Source: Deltaproteobacteria bacterium
GTDB taxonomy: Bacteria; Myxococcota_A; Polyangia; Polyangiales; Houyiibacteriaceae
DNA: 64,000 nucleotides
Assembly (NCBI GenBank): GCA_017644045.1
Contig: JAEPMI010000001.1
Coordinates: forward strand, 1 to 64,000
Direction: 5' to 3'
The notes below the pieces were generated by a model that saw nothing but the letters and a program-made list of their open reading frames with translations, was not told the origin of the DNA and ran no database searches. The translations under genes and the position numbers were made by a program. Position 1 is the first letter of the stretch. Each line of letters starts with the position of its first letter. Shown here piece by piece: positions 1 to 7,011 of the stretch.

Positions 1-47
1 CGATAGGTCTCGTGATGCTCGCGTACGAGCGCAATCGCTGCTCCCAT
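1..47 (-). CDS. Partial CDS, N-terminus only, unknown product
   Basis: Only the first 15 codons of a leftward gene lie in the window; they read MGAAIALVREHHETY. An AAGGGG-like ribosome-binding site sits about 7 bases upstream of the ATG at 47, which supports a real start. The visible residues suggest an amphipathic helix but no family can be assigned. Confidence 0.4.
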   Translation of the reverse strand, partial: MGAAIALVREHHETY

Positions 48-183
48 GTCGTTCCCCTTCGAGCATCGAACCTACTCCCTGGGTGTGACGCTTTCCGGAA
101 CGAAACCTCCTTAGAAACAGAGACAGCCTGCGTTCCGCGCGACCGTCTTGGCCATCCAGGGCGCGCGATACCAACCTCGCCGC

Positions 184-579
184 ATGCTCACCGGCAGCTG
201 CTTCTGTTCCGCGCTCACCTTCGCGATTCACGCGCCCCTGCTCGGCGCTCAGAGCTGTCGCTGCTCACGATGCCGCAAGGTGTTCAGCGGTGCGGGCTCG
301 ACGTTCGGCTTCCTCGAGAAGGGGAGCTTCGAGTGGACCTGTGACCCAGGGGCGCTGACCCGATTCTCGACCGCGCAGGGATGGGAGATCGGCTTCTGCG
401 GAACGTGTGGCTCGACCCTCTGCAGCATTCACGAGGACACCGTGATGGGCGTCGCCCTCGGAACGATCGACGGCGACCCCGGCATCCAACTGCAGCGTCA
501 CATCTTCGTCGGCTCCAAGGCGCCCTGGGATCACATCGGCGGCGACGCGCCTCAGTTCGACGAAGGACCCACCGACTGA
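184..579 (+). CDS. GFA-family (glutathione-dependent formaldehyde-activating-like) zinc protein
   Basis: The 131-residue protein has the Cys pattern of the GFA/CENP-V fold: GSCFCSALTF near the N-terminus, a central SCRCSRCRKVF, then FCGTCGSTLCSI. In this family these cysteines bind zinc. Most members are small proteins of uncertain activity, and only a few have been linked to formaldehyde-glutathione adduct formation. The ATG at 184 was chosen because the Cys motif follows directly; the frame extends back to a TTG at 148 with no added conserved sequence. It stands alone, facing the next gene. The fold assignment is firm; an enzymatic role is not shown. Confidence 0.82.
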   Translation: MLTGSCFCSALTFAIHAPLLGAQSCRCSRCRKVFSGAGSTFGFLEKGSFEWTCDPGALTRFSTAQGWEIGFCGTCGSTLCSIHEDTVMGVALGTIDGDPGIQLQRHIFVGSKAPWDHIGGDAPQFDEGPTD

Positions 580-584
580 GCGCG

Positions 585-1223
585 CTAGGCCCGCCCGACG
601 AGGACGTCCAGCACGTCGCCGGTGGAGAGCCCGAGCGCCAACGCGTCCACCTCGGGTCGGAGACGCATCGCGAACGCCTCGATGAGCTCTTCTGCCAATC
701 GGATCGCCGCATGCAACGAGTCGCGCCCGACACTGACGGTTGGTGTGTCCGGTCGCGGTGGCTCGTCGGAGGGCTCGACGAACGAGAGCGTGTCCGCCTC
801 CGCTCGCACGTAGGTCTGTGGGTGACCGATCCACACGGGCTGCCAATCACGAGACTCGATCGACGCCGCGATGCGCCATTCCTCGAGGTTGGCGAGGTCG
901 CCACAGCACTGGGGCTCCACGGCAAACCGCCCGACCTCGAGCACGTACCCTCCATTCAACGGACCGATGGCGTCCACGCCCAACTCGCGGGCATCGACCA
1001 GCGCGAGGTCGAGCAAGCCGCGGATGGCCAATGGATCGGCCAGGCTCTCGACCGGTACGAACCACGAGCCCGGGGCGTAGGGAGTCAGCCCGACGATGCC
1101 CGCGTCCTGTAAGGCTGCTTGCCAGTAGCGCGCCCATTCCTCGCCGCTGGTCGGCGGCGTTCGTTCCATGGTCGCGAAGCGGGCGGGCTCGAACTCGACC
1201 ACCGGAATCAGCGACACGCTCAT
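585..1223 (-). CDS. Hypothetical protein, about 212 aa
   Basis: I do not recognise the family. The protein is soluble and acidic, with a Trp-rich N-terminal part (WARYWQAALQ, then PGSWFVPVESL) followed by a mixed alpha/beta pattern and the sequence PQCCGDLANLEEWRIA. The start MSVSLIPVV at 1223 is chosen because its ATG overlaps the stop of a short upstream ORF (1220-1276) in an ATGA arrangement, typical of translational coupling; the frame continues upstream to 1262 with less plausible sequence. No signal peptide or membrane segment is seen. The style resembles immunity or SMI1-like small proteins, but I cannot show a relationship. Confidence 0.6.
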   Translation of the reverse strand: MSVSLIPVVEFEPARFATMERTPPTSGEEWARYWQAALQDAGIVGLTPYAPGSWFVPVESLADPLAIRGLLDLALVDARELGVDAIGPLNGGYVLEVGRFAVEPQCCGDLANLEEWRIAASIESRDWQPVWIGHPQTYVRAEADTLSFVEPSDEPPRPDTPTVSVGRDSLHAAIRLAEELIEAFAMRLRPEVDALALGLSTGDVLDVLVGRA

Positions 1224-1276
1224 CCGAGCAGCGCTTCGTACTCGTCCCAAGGCGACGCCCAAGTTCGCTCGCTCAT
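1220..1276 (-). CDS. Short ORF (18 codons) coupled to the next gene
   Basis: ATG at 1276 opens an 18-codon ORF reading MSERTWASPWDEYEALLG. It ends in a TGA that overlaps the ATG of the 585-1223 gene (ATGA). Its composition is protein-like (Trp, Asp, Glu rich) rather than the Arg/Ala/Gly run typical of shadow frames here. It may be a leader peptide, a small protein, or the broken N-terminus of the downstream gene. The ribosome-binding site is weak. Confidence 0.3.
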   Translation of the reverse strand: MSERTWASPWDEYEALLG

Positions 1277-1383
1277 CACGCTCACATCATACCCGCCCGT
1301 GAACCGAATCCGTTTCATCCGATTTCGCTGGCGCGCGCCCCCCGTCGACACAGATTGCGGCCTTGTTCGAAAGGAGCAAGCGC

Positions 1384-1767
1384 ATGCGGTTCTCAATCTC
1401 GGTTTCCACCTTCTGGGGTCCCTTCATGCGCCTCTTCGGCTTCGGCGGAGAGCGCGCGTACGTGGAGCTCGACGATGAGGCGATCACCTTCCGCTACGGC
1501 ACGGCGACCGAGCGGGTGCCGCTCTCCGAGATCGAGTCGGTCGGCCCTCGAGCCTGGCCCTTCTACTACGGGCTCGGCGCGAAGATCGGACCGGACCACG
1601 GCGTGGCCTACGTCGCCAGCCTCGACGGCGTCGTGCAGGTTCGCTTCACGAGCCCGCGCCCGATGAACGTCTGGGGTCCCTTTCGCACGAGCAAGGCGCG
1701 CTGCGTCACGCTCTCGCGCGAAGATCCGGAAGGCTTCATGGCCGCGCTCGGCGCGCGCATCGCGTAG
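1384..1767 (+). CDS. Hypothetical small protein with PH-like beta-rich domain
   Basis: The 127-residue product opens with MRFSISVSTFWGPFMRLFGFGGERAY. It continues with alternating strands (VELDDEAITFRYG, ERVPLSEIESVGP, VAYVASLDGVVQVRF) that resemble a bacterial PH-like/YdeI-type small beta barrel. The ATG at 1384 is preceded by AAGGAG with about 8 bases spacing, so it is preferred over the in-frame start at 1363. The N-terminal aromatic stretch may touch a membrane. A strong hairpin follows the stop. Function is unknown. Confidence 0.65.
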   Translation: MRFSISVSTFWGPFMRLFGFGGERAYVELDDEAITFRYGTATERVPLSEIESVGPRAWPFYYGLGAKIGPDHGVAYVASLDGVVQVRFTSPRPMNVWGPFRTSKARCVTLSREDPEGFMAALGARIA

Positions 1768-1779
1768 CGCCACGGCGTC

Positions 1780-1808
1780 CGCCCACCGAGCTCCCCGCTC
1801 GGTGGGCG
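1780..1808. terminator. Perfect 12-bp stem-loop between convergent genes
   Basis: CGCCCACCGAGC and GCTCGGTGGGCG pair perfectly around a 5-base loop (TCCCC). The hairpin lies just after the stop of the 1384-1767 gene and before the stop of the convergent lipoprotein gene. No T tract follows on either side, so it would be a bidirectional hairpin of the non-canonical high-GC kind. Confidence 0.6.
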
Positions 1809-1833
1809 CATCGCCGAGCTCACGAACCGCAGC

Positions 1834-3084
1834 TCAAGATCCACAGCGGCCGTCGCCGTTCGCGAAGCCGGCGGTCATCGAGAGGATGTCACCGCCCGCG
1901 CTCGGAACCATGCCGGCCGCGGACCAGTCGGTGCCGTTGCTGCTGTGGTAGGCGACGCCACCCCCACCCTCCGGAACGACGACGCACTCGCCGCGGAGGC
2001 AGAAGCCCTCGCCGAGCGTGGCGCCGACGTCGGCGACCTGGTTCCACTCCATGCCGTCCGCGGAGCGGAGGATGCGCGAGCCCTGCAGTGCGTAGAGGTG
2101 TGTGTCGTCTTCGAAGACGCCGCGGTACTCGCCGGCGCGCACCTGCTCCCAGGTGGAGCCGCCGTTGCGCGAGGTGCAGAGAGTCTCGCGGGAGCCGAGC
2201 ACGAGGGTGTCGCCGACCTTCGCGATGCCGCCGAGCACCTGGATGCGGTTCACGCAGTTGCCGTCGAGCTCGACGCTGCTCCAGCTGTCGGGGTCGCCTT
2301 CGCTCACGTGGACTTGCGTCGAGGGGCCAGTGGTGACGACGACCAGCGTGCCGTCCGGGAAGGCCTTGCCCTGGCGCACCTGCCAGCTGCCGGCGGGCAG
2401 CGTTCCGCCAGTGCTCCAGCTCGTGCCGTCGGTCGAGACCGCCGAGTTGCCGAAGGCACCCTTCACGGCGACGAAGCGACTGCCGTTACCGAGGATGGCG
2501 CCATGGTCGACGGTGCCGCCGGGTCGCGAACGCTCCATCCAGTCCATGCCGTTCGCCGACGAGTAGAGGTGGCCGCCCTCGTTGCCCCAGCCGAGGCCCA
2601 TCACGAAGACGCCGTTCGTGTAGCCGACGCCAGCGAAGCCGACGTAGGGGTGGTGCTCGCCGTCGGAGCGCCGGCTGCTGCGCTCCTGGGTGGTCCAGGT
2701 GTCGCCGCCGTCGCAGCTGGTCGCGGTCCAGCCGCCGTGAGTCATCGCCACGAAGATGCGGTCGCCCGAGGGCAGCGGCCCACCGTCGGTGCCACCGTCT
2801 TCATCCATCGGGACCGCGGCGTCCACGCCGGGACCAGCATCCGCGCCACGGCCGGCATCGACGGGGTCGAGTCCGCCGAGGTCCCCCATCGGCACGCCCT
2901 CCCAGAGATCCGGGCGACCGGGGCCAGCATCCGTCGGGGGATCGTCGCTGGACGTCATCTCGCCGGTGCAGCCATTCGCCACCGCCAGCAACGAGCCGAC
3001 CACGATCCAGGAGATCACGGGCCCGGGACGGGATTCTCCGAGGGTCGAGAGCAGACGGGCGAAGACCGAAGGGAGATACCGCAT
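1834..3084 (-). CDS. Putative lipoprotein with sialidase/BNR-like beta-propeller repeats
   Basis: The 416-residue product starts MRYLPSVFARLL. It has a hydrophobic stretch ending near SLLAVANGC (an imperfect lipobox) and then an Asp/Gly/Pro-rich linker (PVDAGRGADAGPGVD). The remaining 300 residues contain Asp-box-like repeats such as CDGGDTWTTQ, SANGMDWMER, STDGTSWSTG, SRNGGSTWEQ, SADGMEWNQ and SSNGTDWS. These mark a BNR/sialidase-type beta-propeller. No sialidase catalytic Arg triad is evident, so it is better read as a surface propeller than as an enzyme. The ATG at 3084 is chosen because it places the hydrophobic segment at the N-terminus. It probably sits on the outer membrane surface. 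Confidence 0.75.
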   Translation of the reverse strand: MRYLPSVFARLLSTLGESRPGPVISWIVVGSLLAVANGCTGEMTSSDDPPTDAGPGRPDLWEGVPMGDLGGLDPVDAGRGADAGPGVDAAVPMDEDGGTDGGPLPSGDRIFVAMTHGGWTATSCDGGDTWTTQERSSRRSDGEHHPYVGFAGVGYTNGVFVMGLGWGNEGGHLYSSANGMDWMERSRPGGTVDHGAILGNGSRFVAVKGAFGNSAVSTDGTSWSTGGTLPAGSWQVRQGKAFPDGTLVVVTTGPSTQVHVSEGDPDSWSSVELDGNCVNRIQVLGGIAKVGDTLVLGSRETLCTSRNGGSTWEQVRAGEYRGVFEDDTHLYALQGSRILRSADGMEWNQVADVGATLGEGFCLRGECVVVPEGGGGVAYHSSNGTDWSAAGMVPSAGGDILSMTAGFANGDGRCGS

Positions 3085-3136
3085 GGGGGTGGGTACCGCC
3101 AGCGCGCCGGAACGGCTCACCCATCGGGCCGCGCGG

Positions 3137-3586
3137 TCAGATGCCAGGCGGTGCGCAGACGCCAAAGCCGAGGATCATCTGGCAGCGATAGCCTTCGTCG
3201 CTCCGGCAGTCGGCGTCGCTCTCGCAGGGCGGGGTGCAGAACTGGCCGCTCATGCTCGAGCCCCCGCCGGAGCTGCTGAGCGTCGCACAGCCGGCGACCG
3301 GGCCGCACTCGTCGTCGGGCGCTCCCTCGTCTCCGCAAGGCTTCGAGCAGAACCCGTTGGGCCAGGAGACCGAGCCCACCGACTCCGTGAAGCATTGGGC
3401 GTCCGCGGGCTCGGTGCACTGGTCGTCGCTGGTGCACGGGTCGCCGACCGCGCGGCCGCCCGACATGGGCGCGTCGATGGGGGTGCCACCGCCGTCCACC
3501 GTGGGCGTGCCGCCGCCGTCCGCGCCGACGCGGCGTTCCGACTCACAGGCGAGGAGGAGAAAGCAGAGAGCGAGGGCGATGCGCAT
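3137..3586 (-). CDS. Small Cys-rich lipoprotein
   Basis: MRIALALCFLLLAC is a short signal peptide with a good lipobox (LLAC). It is followed by a low-complexity linker (DGGGTPTVDGGGTPID) and two Cys-rich modules of the SDDQC and SDADC type. The product is about 149 residues. These modules recur in the 36005 and 57183 lipoproteins of this window and are common in myxobacterial surface proteins. The start could be three codons earlier (ATG at 3595). Function is unknown; the location is predicted to be the outer membrane surface. Confidence 0.75.
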   Translation of the reverse strand: MRIALALCFLLLACESERRVGADGGGTPTVDGGGTPIDAPMSGGRAVGDPCTSDDQCTEPADAQCFTESVGSVSWPNGFCSKPCGDEGAPDDECGPVAGCATLSSSGGGSSMSGQFCTPPCESDADCRSDEGYRCQMILGFGVCAPPGI

Positions 3587-3600
3587 GGCGCCCATCGAAC

Positions 3601-3620
3601 CACCTGCGGCCTTGCAGGTG
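3601..3620. promoter_or_regulatory. Inverted repeat in a divergent promoter region
   Basis: CACCTGC and GCAGGTG form a perfect 7-bp inverted repeat with a 6-base spacer. It lies between the divergent lipoprotein (start 3586) and yghU (start 3684). The position fits an operator, but no local regulator gene points to it. Confidence 0.3.
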
Positions 3621-3683
3621 CTTCGGGCGAGCTGCGGCCCCTCACGGACGTAACCCCGCGGGCCGTCGATCGTCCCACCACCC

Positions 3684-4529
3684 ATGAGCGAGAGCAGCTA
3701 CACCCCGCCGAAGGTCTGGACCTGGGACAAGGACAAGGACGGCGGCAACTTCGGCAACATCAACCGACCCATCGCCGGGCCGACCCACGACAAGGAGCTG
3801 CCGGTGGGCGACCACCCCTTCCAGCTCTACTCGCTGGCGACGCCGAACGGCGTGAAGGTCACCGTGATGTTCGAGGAGCTCCTCGAGGCCGGCCACTCGG
3901 GTGCCGAGTACGACGCCTGGCTGATCAAGATCAACGAGGGCGACCAGTTCGGGAGTGGCTTCGTCGACATCAACCCGAACTCGAAGATCCCGGCGCTGCT
4001 CGACCGCAGCGAGGATCCGGCAGTCCGCGTGTTCGAGTCGGGGTCGATCCTGCTCTACCTCGCAGAGAAGTTCGGAGCCTTCCTCCCCACCGATCGCGCG
4101 ACCCGCACCGAAGCGTTGAGCTGGCTCTTCTGGCAGATGGGCGCCGGGCCCTACCTGGGCGGCGGCTTCGGCCACTTCTACGCGTACGCGCCCAGCAAGA
4201 TGCAGTACCCGATCGACCGCTTCGCGATGGAGACCAAGCGGCAGCTCGACGTGCTCGACCGCCGGCTGAAGGACAACGAGTACCTCGCCGGCTCCGAGTA
4301 CACCATCGCCGACATGGCGGTCTGGCCCTGGTACGGCGCGCTCGTGAAGGGGCTGGTCTACGACGCGGCCGAGTTCCTCTCGGTGCACGAGTACGAGAAC
4401 GTGATCCGCTGGACGGATCAGATCACCGAGCGGCCGGCCGCCAAGCGTGGTCGCATCGTGAACCGCGCGTGGGGCGAGAAGCAGCTCCTCGAGCGGCACT
4501 CGGCCGCCGACTTCGAGGGCGTCGTCTGA
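3684..4529 (+). CDS. yghU: YghU-type glutathione S-transferase (disulfide-bond oxidoreductase)
   Basis: The 281-residue protein matches YghU in length (about 288) and layout. An N-terminal extension (YTPPKVWTWD, then NRPIAGPTHDKELPVGDHPFQLYS) precedes a thioredoxin-like GST domain with TPNGVKVTVMFEE and NPNSKIPALLD. An all-helical C-terminal domain follows, with EYTIADMAVWPWYG. The ESGSILLYLAEKFG segment is the glutathione-binding ES-x-x-I motif. YghU proteins bind two glutathiones and reduce small disulfides. It is monocistronic. The family call is strong; the physiological substrate is unknown. Confidence 0.93.
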   Translation: MSESSYTPPKVWTWDKDKDGGNFGNINRPIAGPTHDKELPVGDHPFQLYSLATPNGVKVTVMFEELLEAGHSGAEYDAWLIKINEGDQFGSGFVDINPNSKIPALLDRSEDPAVRVFESGSILLYLAEKFGAFLPTDRATRTEALSWLFWQMGAGPYLGGGFGHFYAYAPSKMQYPIDRFAMETKRQLDVLDRRLKDNEYLAGSEYTIADMAVWPWYGALVKGLVYDAAEFLSVHEYENVIRWTDQITERPAAKRGRIVNRAWGEKQLLERHSAADFEGVV

Positions 4530-4543
4530 CGCACTCTGGCTGA

Positions 4544-5482
4544 CTACGAGGGCTTTCGACCGGCCGATAGGTACATCAGAAGGCCGCCGGTGAAGCGCCA
4601 GGTGTGGTCCCTCACGGTCTGCCGCATGTGCTGGTCGTAGCGCATCGCCAGCTCCCACAGCTCGTCGAGCTCCGCGAGGTCGCCGCCGCCGGCCGTGAAG
4701 ATCTTCTCGGTCGTCTCGCGACCGCCATAGCCCCAGGCCTGCTGCCCTTCGGTGCGCTCGAGCATCTCGACCGAAAGCTTCTCGGCGGGTGACTCGTAGG
4801 GAGGCAGCCACGTCGCGCAGCGATCGTTCTTGTAGACCTGCCGGTGGGTGAGCCCGAGGTCGAGCATCAGGCTCGGCAGCCGCTCGCCGATGCCGCTGTC
4901 GCCCTGACCGAGCTTCGCCTTGCCGACGATGCAGGTGCGCTCGAAGCGGAGCAGGCGGAGCGTGTCTTCGAAGGGGAACTCCGGCTCCCCGACGCGATAC
5001 ATGAACGCGTTGGCCACGTTGTTCGGTTCGGCAGCGACCACGAGGCCGCCGGGCTTCGCGACGCGCGTCATCTCGGCGAGGACCGCCTTCGCGTCGGCCA
5101 CGTGGATGAGCACGGTCTGGCAGGTCACCAGATCGAAGGTGCCGTCGTCGAAGGGAAGCTCCAGGCCATCGCCCTGCCGGTAGGTGAAGTCGTGGTGGCC
5201 GAAGCGCTTCGCGCGCTCACGCGCTGCGTCGAGGAAGCCCTCCTCGTGGTCGACACCGACGATGCTCGCGCCGGGCTCGAGGAGCGTGCTGATCCGGTGA
5301 CCCCAGTGACCGGCGCCGCAGCCGACGTCGAGCACCGAGCGGACCTCATCGAAGCGGAGGCGCGTTGCGAGGAGCTCCAGGTAGTCCTGGTGCCACCAGG
5401 TGTCGCGCCAGTCTCCGTCGAAGCCCGCCAGCTCGGTGTAGCGCTTCGCGGAGATGCCCAGGTTTCGCTCGGACTCGGTCAT
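4544..5482 (-). CDS. Class I SAM-dependent methyltransferase
   Basis: The 312-residue protein carries the SAM-binding motif VLDVGCGAGHWG near residue 50. An acidic motif II follows (ASIVGVDHEEGF), and LPFDDGTFDLVTCQTVLIHV is the methyltransferase-11-type post-motif. The C-terminal half (LDLGLTHRQVYKNDR, EMLERTEGQQAWGYGG) is longer than in minimal MTases and may hold the acceptor site. The substrate cannot be read from sequence. It is divergent from the GntR regulator gene, and the 78-bp shared region holds a perfect palindrome, so it may be in that regulator's regulon. Confidence 0.85.
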   Translation of the reverse strand: MTESERNLGISAKRYTELAGFDGDWRDTWWHQDYLELLATRLRFDEVRSVLDVGCGAGHWGHRISTLLEPGASIVGVDHEEGFLDAARERAKRFGHHDFTYRQGDGLELPFDDGTFDLVTCQTVLIHVADAKAVLAEMTRVAKPGGLVVAAEPNNVANAFMYRVGEPEFPFEDTLRLLRFERTCIVGKAKLGQGDSGIGERLPSLMLDLGLTHRQVYKNDRCATWLPPYESPAEKLSVEMLERTEGQQAWGYGGRETTEKIFTAGGGDLAELDELWELAMRYDQHMRQTVRDHTWRFTGGLLMYLSAGRKPS

Positions 5483-5525
5483 GGCCGGAGTCTAGGTCCG
5501 CTTGACCTCCAGGCGGGGCCACGTT

Positions 5526-5540
5526 ATTGGATAATCCAAT
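5526..5540. promoter_or_regulatory. Perfect 15-bp palindrome, likely GntR operator
   Basis: ATTGGAT-A-ATCCAAT is an exact inverted repeat with one central base. It is markedly AT-rich in a high-GC context, and lies 20 bases upstream of the GntR start (5561) and 43 bases upstream of the divergent methyltransferase start (5482). FadR-type GntR dimers bind short palindromes of this size, and autoregulation is usual. The link to this regulator is an inference from position. Confidence 0.6.
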
Positions 5541-5560
5541 TCAATGATGCGGAGCACCCA

Positions 5561-6337
5561 GTGAGCGCCCGGACGCTCCCCGACCGGATCGCGGACGAGC
5601 TGATCGCCCGCGTGTTCACGGGGGAACTGGCGCCTGGGGACAAGCTCCCGCCGGATCGAGCCTTGGCCACCGAGCTCGGGGTCGACCGGACCTCGCTCCG
5701 CAACGCGCTGCGCCAGCTGACGCGCATGAACCTGCTCCGACCGGTCCGTGGATCGGGCGTCACCGTGCTCGATTATCGGCAGCACGCGGGCCTCGACTTC
5801 CTGGCGGCGGTGCTCGAGATCCCCGGGCTCGAGCTCGGCGGTGCGTTCCTACTCGAGGCGCTCGACCACTGGGAGCAGGCGATGCCCTCCATCGTCTCGT
5901 CGGCGCTCGCGCGGATCACTCCGGCGCAGCTCGGCGAGATCGACGAGCTCCTCGAGCACCAGGCCGAGGTCCTCGAAGCCGGCGCCGACCTCGACGAGGT
6001 GGCGCGCCTCGAGGTCGGACTGATCGACTCGGTCGTAGCGATGCTCGGCGACGTCACGCTGCGGCTCATGGCCAACTCCACGCGACCGCTCCGCCGGCGC
6101 CTGACGAGGCTCCAGCTCGAGCTCACCGACGACCCGCTCGCGCAGATCCAGGCCAGCCGAATGCTCCTTCGACGCGCGCTCGAGGACGGTCCTTCGCCCG
6201 ACATCATCCGCACCGCGCACGCGCAGATCCTCTCGGTGGTCCACGCCCCGCTGCGAGCCCATCTGCGGACTCTTCCCACCCGACCCCATCGAACGTCGCG
6301 CTGGCAGCGCCATGAGAGCGCCAGCGCCCGCACCTGA
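5561..6337 (+). CDS. GntR-family transcriptional regulator (FadR/FCD-like)
   Basis: The 258-residue protein begins SARTLPDRIADELIARVF, followed by the GntR winged-helix signature LAPGDKLPPDRALATELGVDRTSLRNALRQL (residues about 22-52) and the wing LLRPVRGSGVTVLD. The rest is helical and of the size of an FCD/FadR-C ligand-binding domain. The metal-binding His of canonical FCD domains is not obvious, so ligand type is open. The GTG at 5561 has GGAG 6 bases upstream. The reading frame extends far upstream, but that part is antisense to the methyltransferase. The gene directly downstream starts 12 bases after the stop. Confidence 0.85.
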   Translation: MSARTLPDRIADELIARVFTGELAPGDKLPPDRALATELGVDRTSLRNALRQLTRMNLLRPVRGSGVTVLDYRQHAGLDFLAAVLEIPGLELGGAFLLEALDHWEQAMPSIVSSALARITPAQLGEIDELLEHQAEVLEAGADLDEVARLEVGLIDSVVAMLGDVTLRLMANSTRPLRRRLTRLQLELTDDPLAQIQASRMLLRRALEDGPSPDIIRTAHAQILSVVHAPLRAHLRTLPTRPHRTSRWQRHESASART

Positions 6338-6349
6338 CCCGAGGAAGCC

Positions 6350-6970
6350 ATGACTCTCTTTCGACCGAACCGTCTCCAGCAGCTCATCCGTGACCCCGGC
6401 GCGCCGATCGGCGCCATCGCCGCACACCTCGACGCGCTCGACCACGACACGCGCATGGCCGAGCTCGCCGACACCACGCGGCAGGACCAGCGCCTGCTCT
6501 GGACCAAGGCCGACGCCGGCGACCCGATCGACTACGAGCACTTCGTCCCGAAGGACGCCAAGCCGCTCGAGCCCATCGTGCATCACGGGCGCAACACGCT
6601 CCCGCTCCCCGGCCCGCAGCGCTTCTTCCGCAAGCCGATGACTCGGCCGGAGGACGGCACGGAGCGCGCCTTCGGCTACAACGACGCGCCGAGTCGCGGC
6701 CTGGTCGGTCCCGGCTACTTCGTGCTCGAGAAGAGCGAGCCGGCGTGGACGGACCGCGGCGCGTGGTTCGTGAACTACTTCACCCACCCGGACGGACCGG
6801 TGCCGGCGGACTGGCCCACCGTGAAGCCCAACAGCGAGGGGCTGCAGCGCTTCGTCTACGGCGGCACGCGCGACTTCATGCGCAAGGTCAGCGACCACGT
6901 GTCGATCGGCGCCGCCTACAAGGGCGACAAGCCGCTCGACCACTACTTCACGCTCTGCCGCGAGGGCTGA
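6350..6970 (+). CDS. Hypothetical protein, about 206 aa, co-transcribed with GntR regulator
   Basis: A GAGGAAG ribosome-binding site precedes the ATG at 6350, which lies 12 bases after the GntR stop, so the pair is almost certainly an operon. The protein is soluble with no signal peptide. Readable segments are QLIRDPGAPIGAIAAHLDAL, a central SRGLVGPGYFVLEKSE, WFVNYFTHP, and a C-terminal VSIGAAYKGDKPLDHYFTLCREG. This is a full, even protein sequence and not low complexity, but I do not recognise a family or catalytic motif. Its tight link to the regulator suggests it is the main target of that regulator. Confidence 0.75.
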   Translation: MTLFRPNRLQQLIRDPGAPIGAIAAHLDALDHDTRMAELADTTRQDQRLLWTKADAGDPIDYEHFVPKDAKPLEPIVHHGRNTLPLPGPQRFFRKPMTRPEDGTERAFGYNDAPSRGLVGPGYFVLEKSEPAWTDRGAWFVNYFTHPDGPVPADWPTVKPNSEGLQRFVYGGTRDFMRKVSDHVSIGAAYKGDKPLDHYFTLCREG

Positions 6971-7011
6971 ATCGGTAGGCACCCGGCGGGTCGTTCGCTA
7001 CAACCGTGGCG

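Noticed and set aside
4844-5560. Long N-terminal extension of the GntR frame
   Set aside because: The extension is antisense to the methyltransferase. GTG 5561 has a GGAG site and starts the winged helix.
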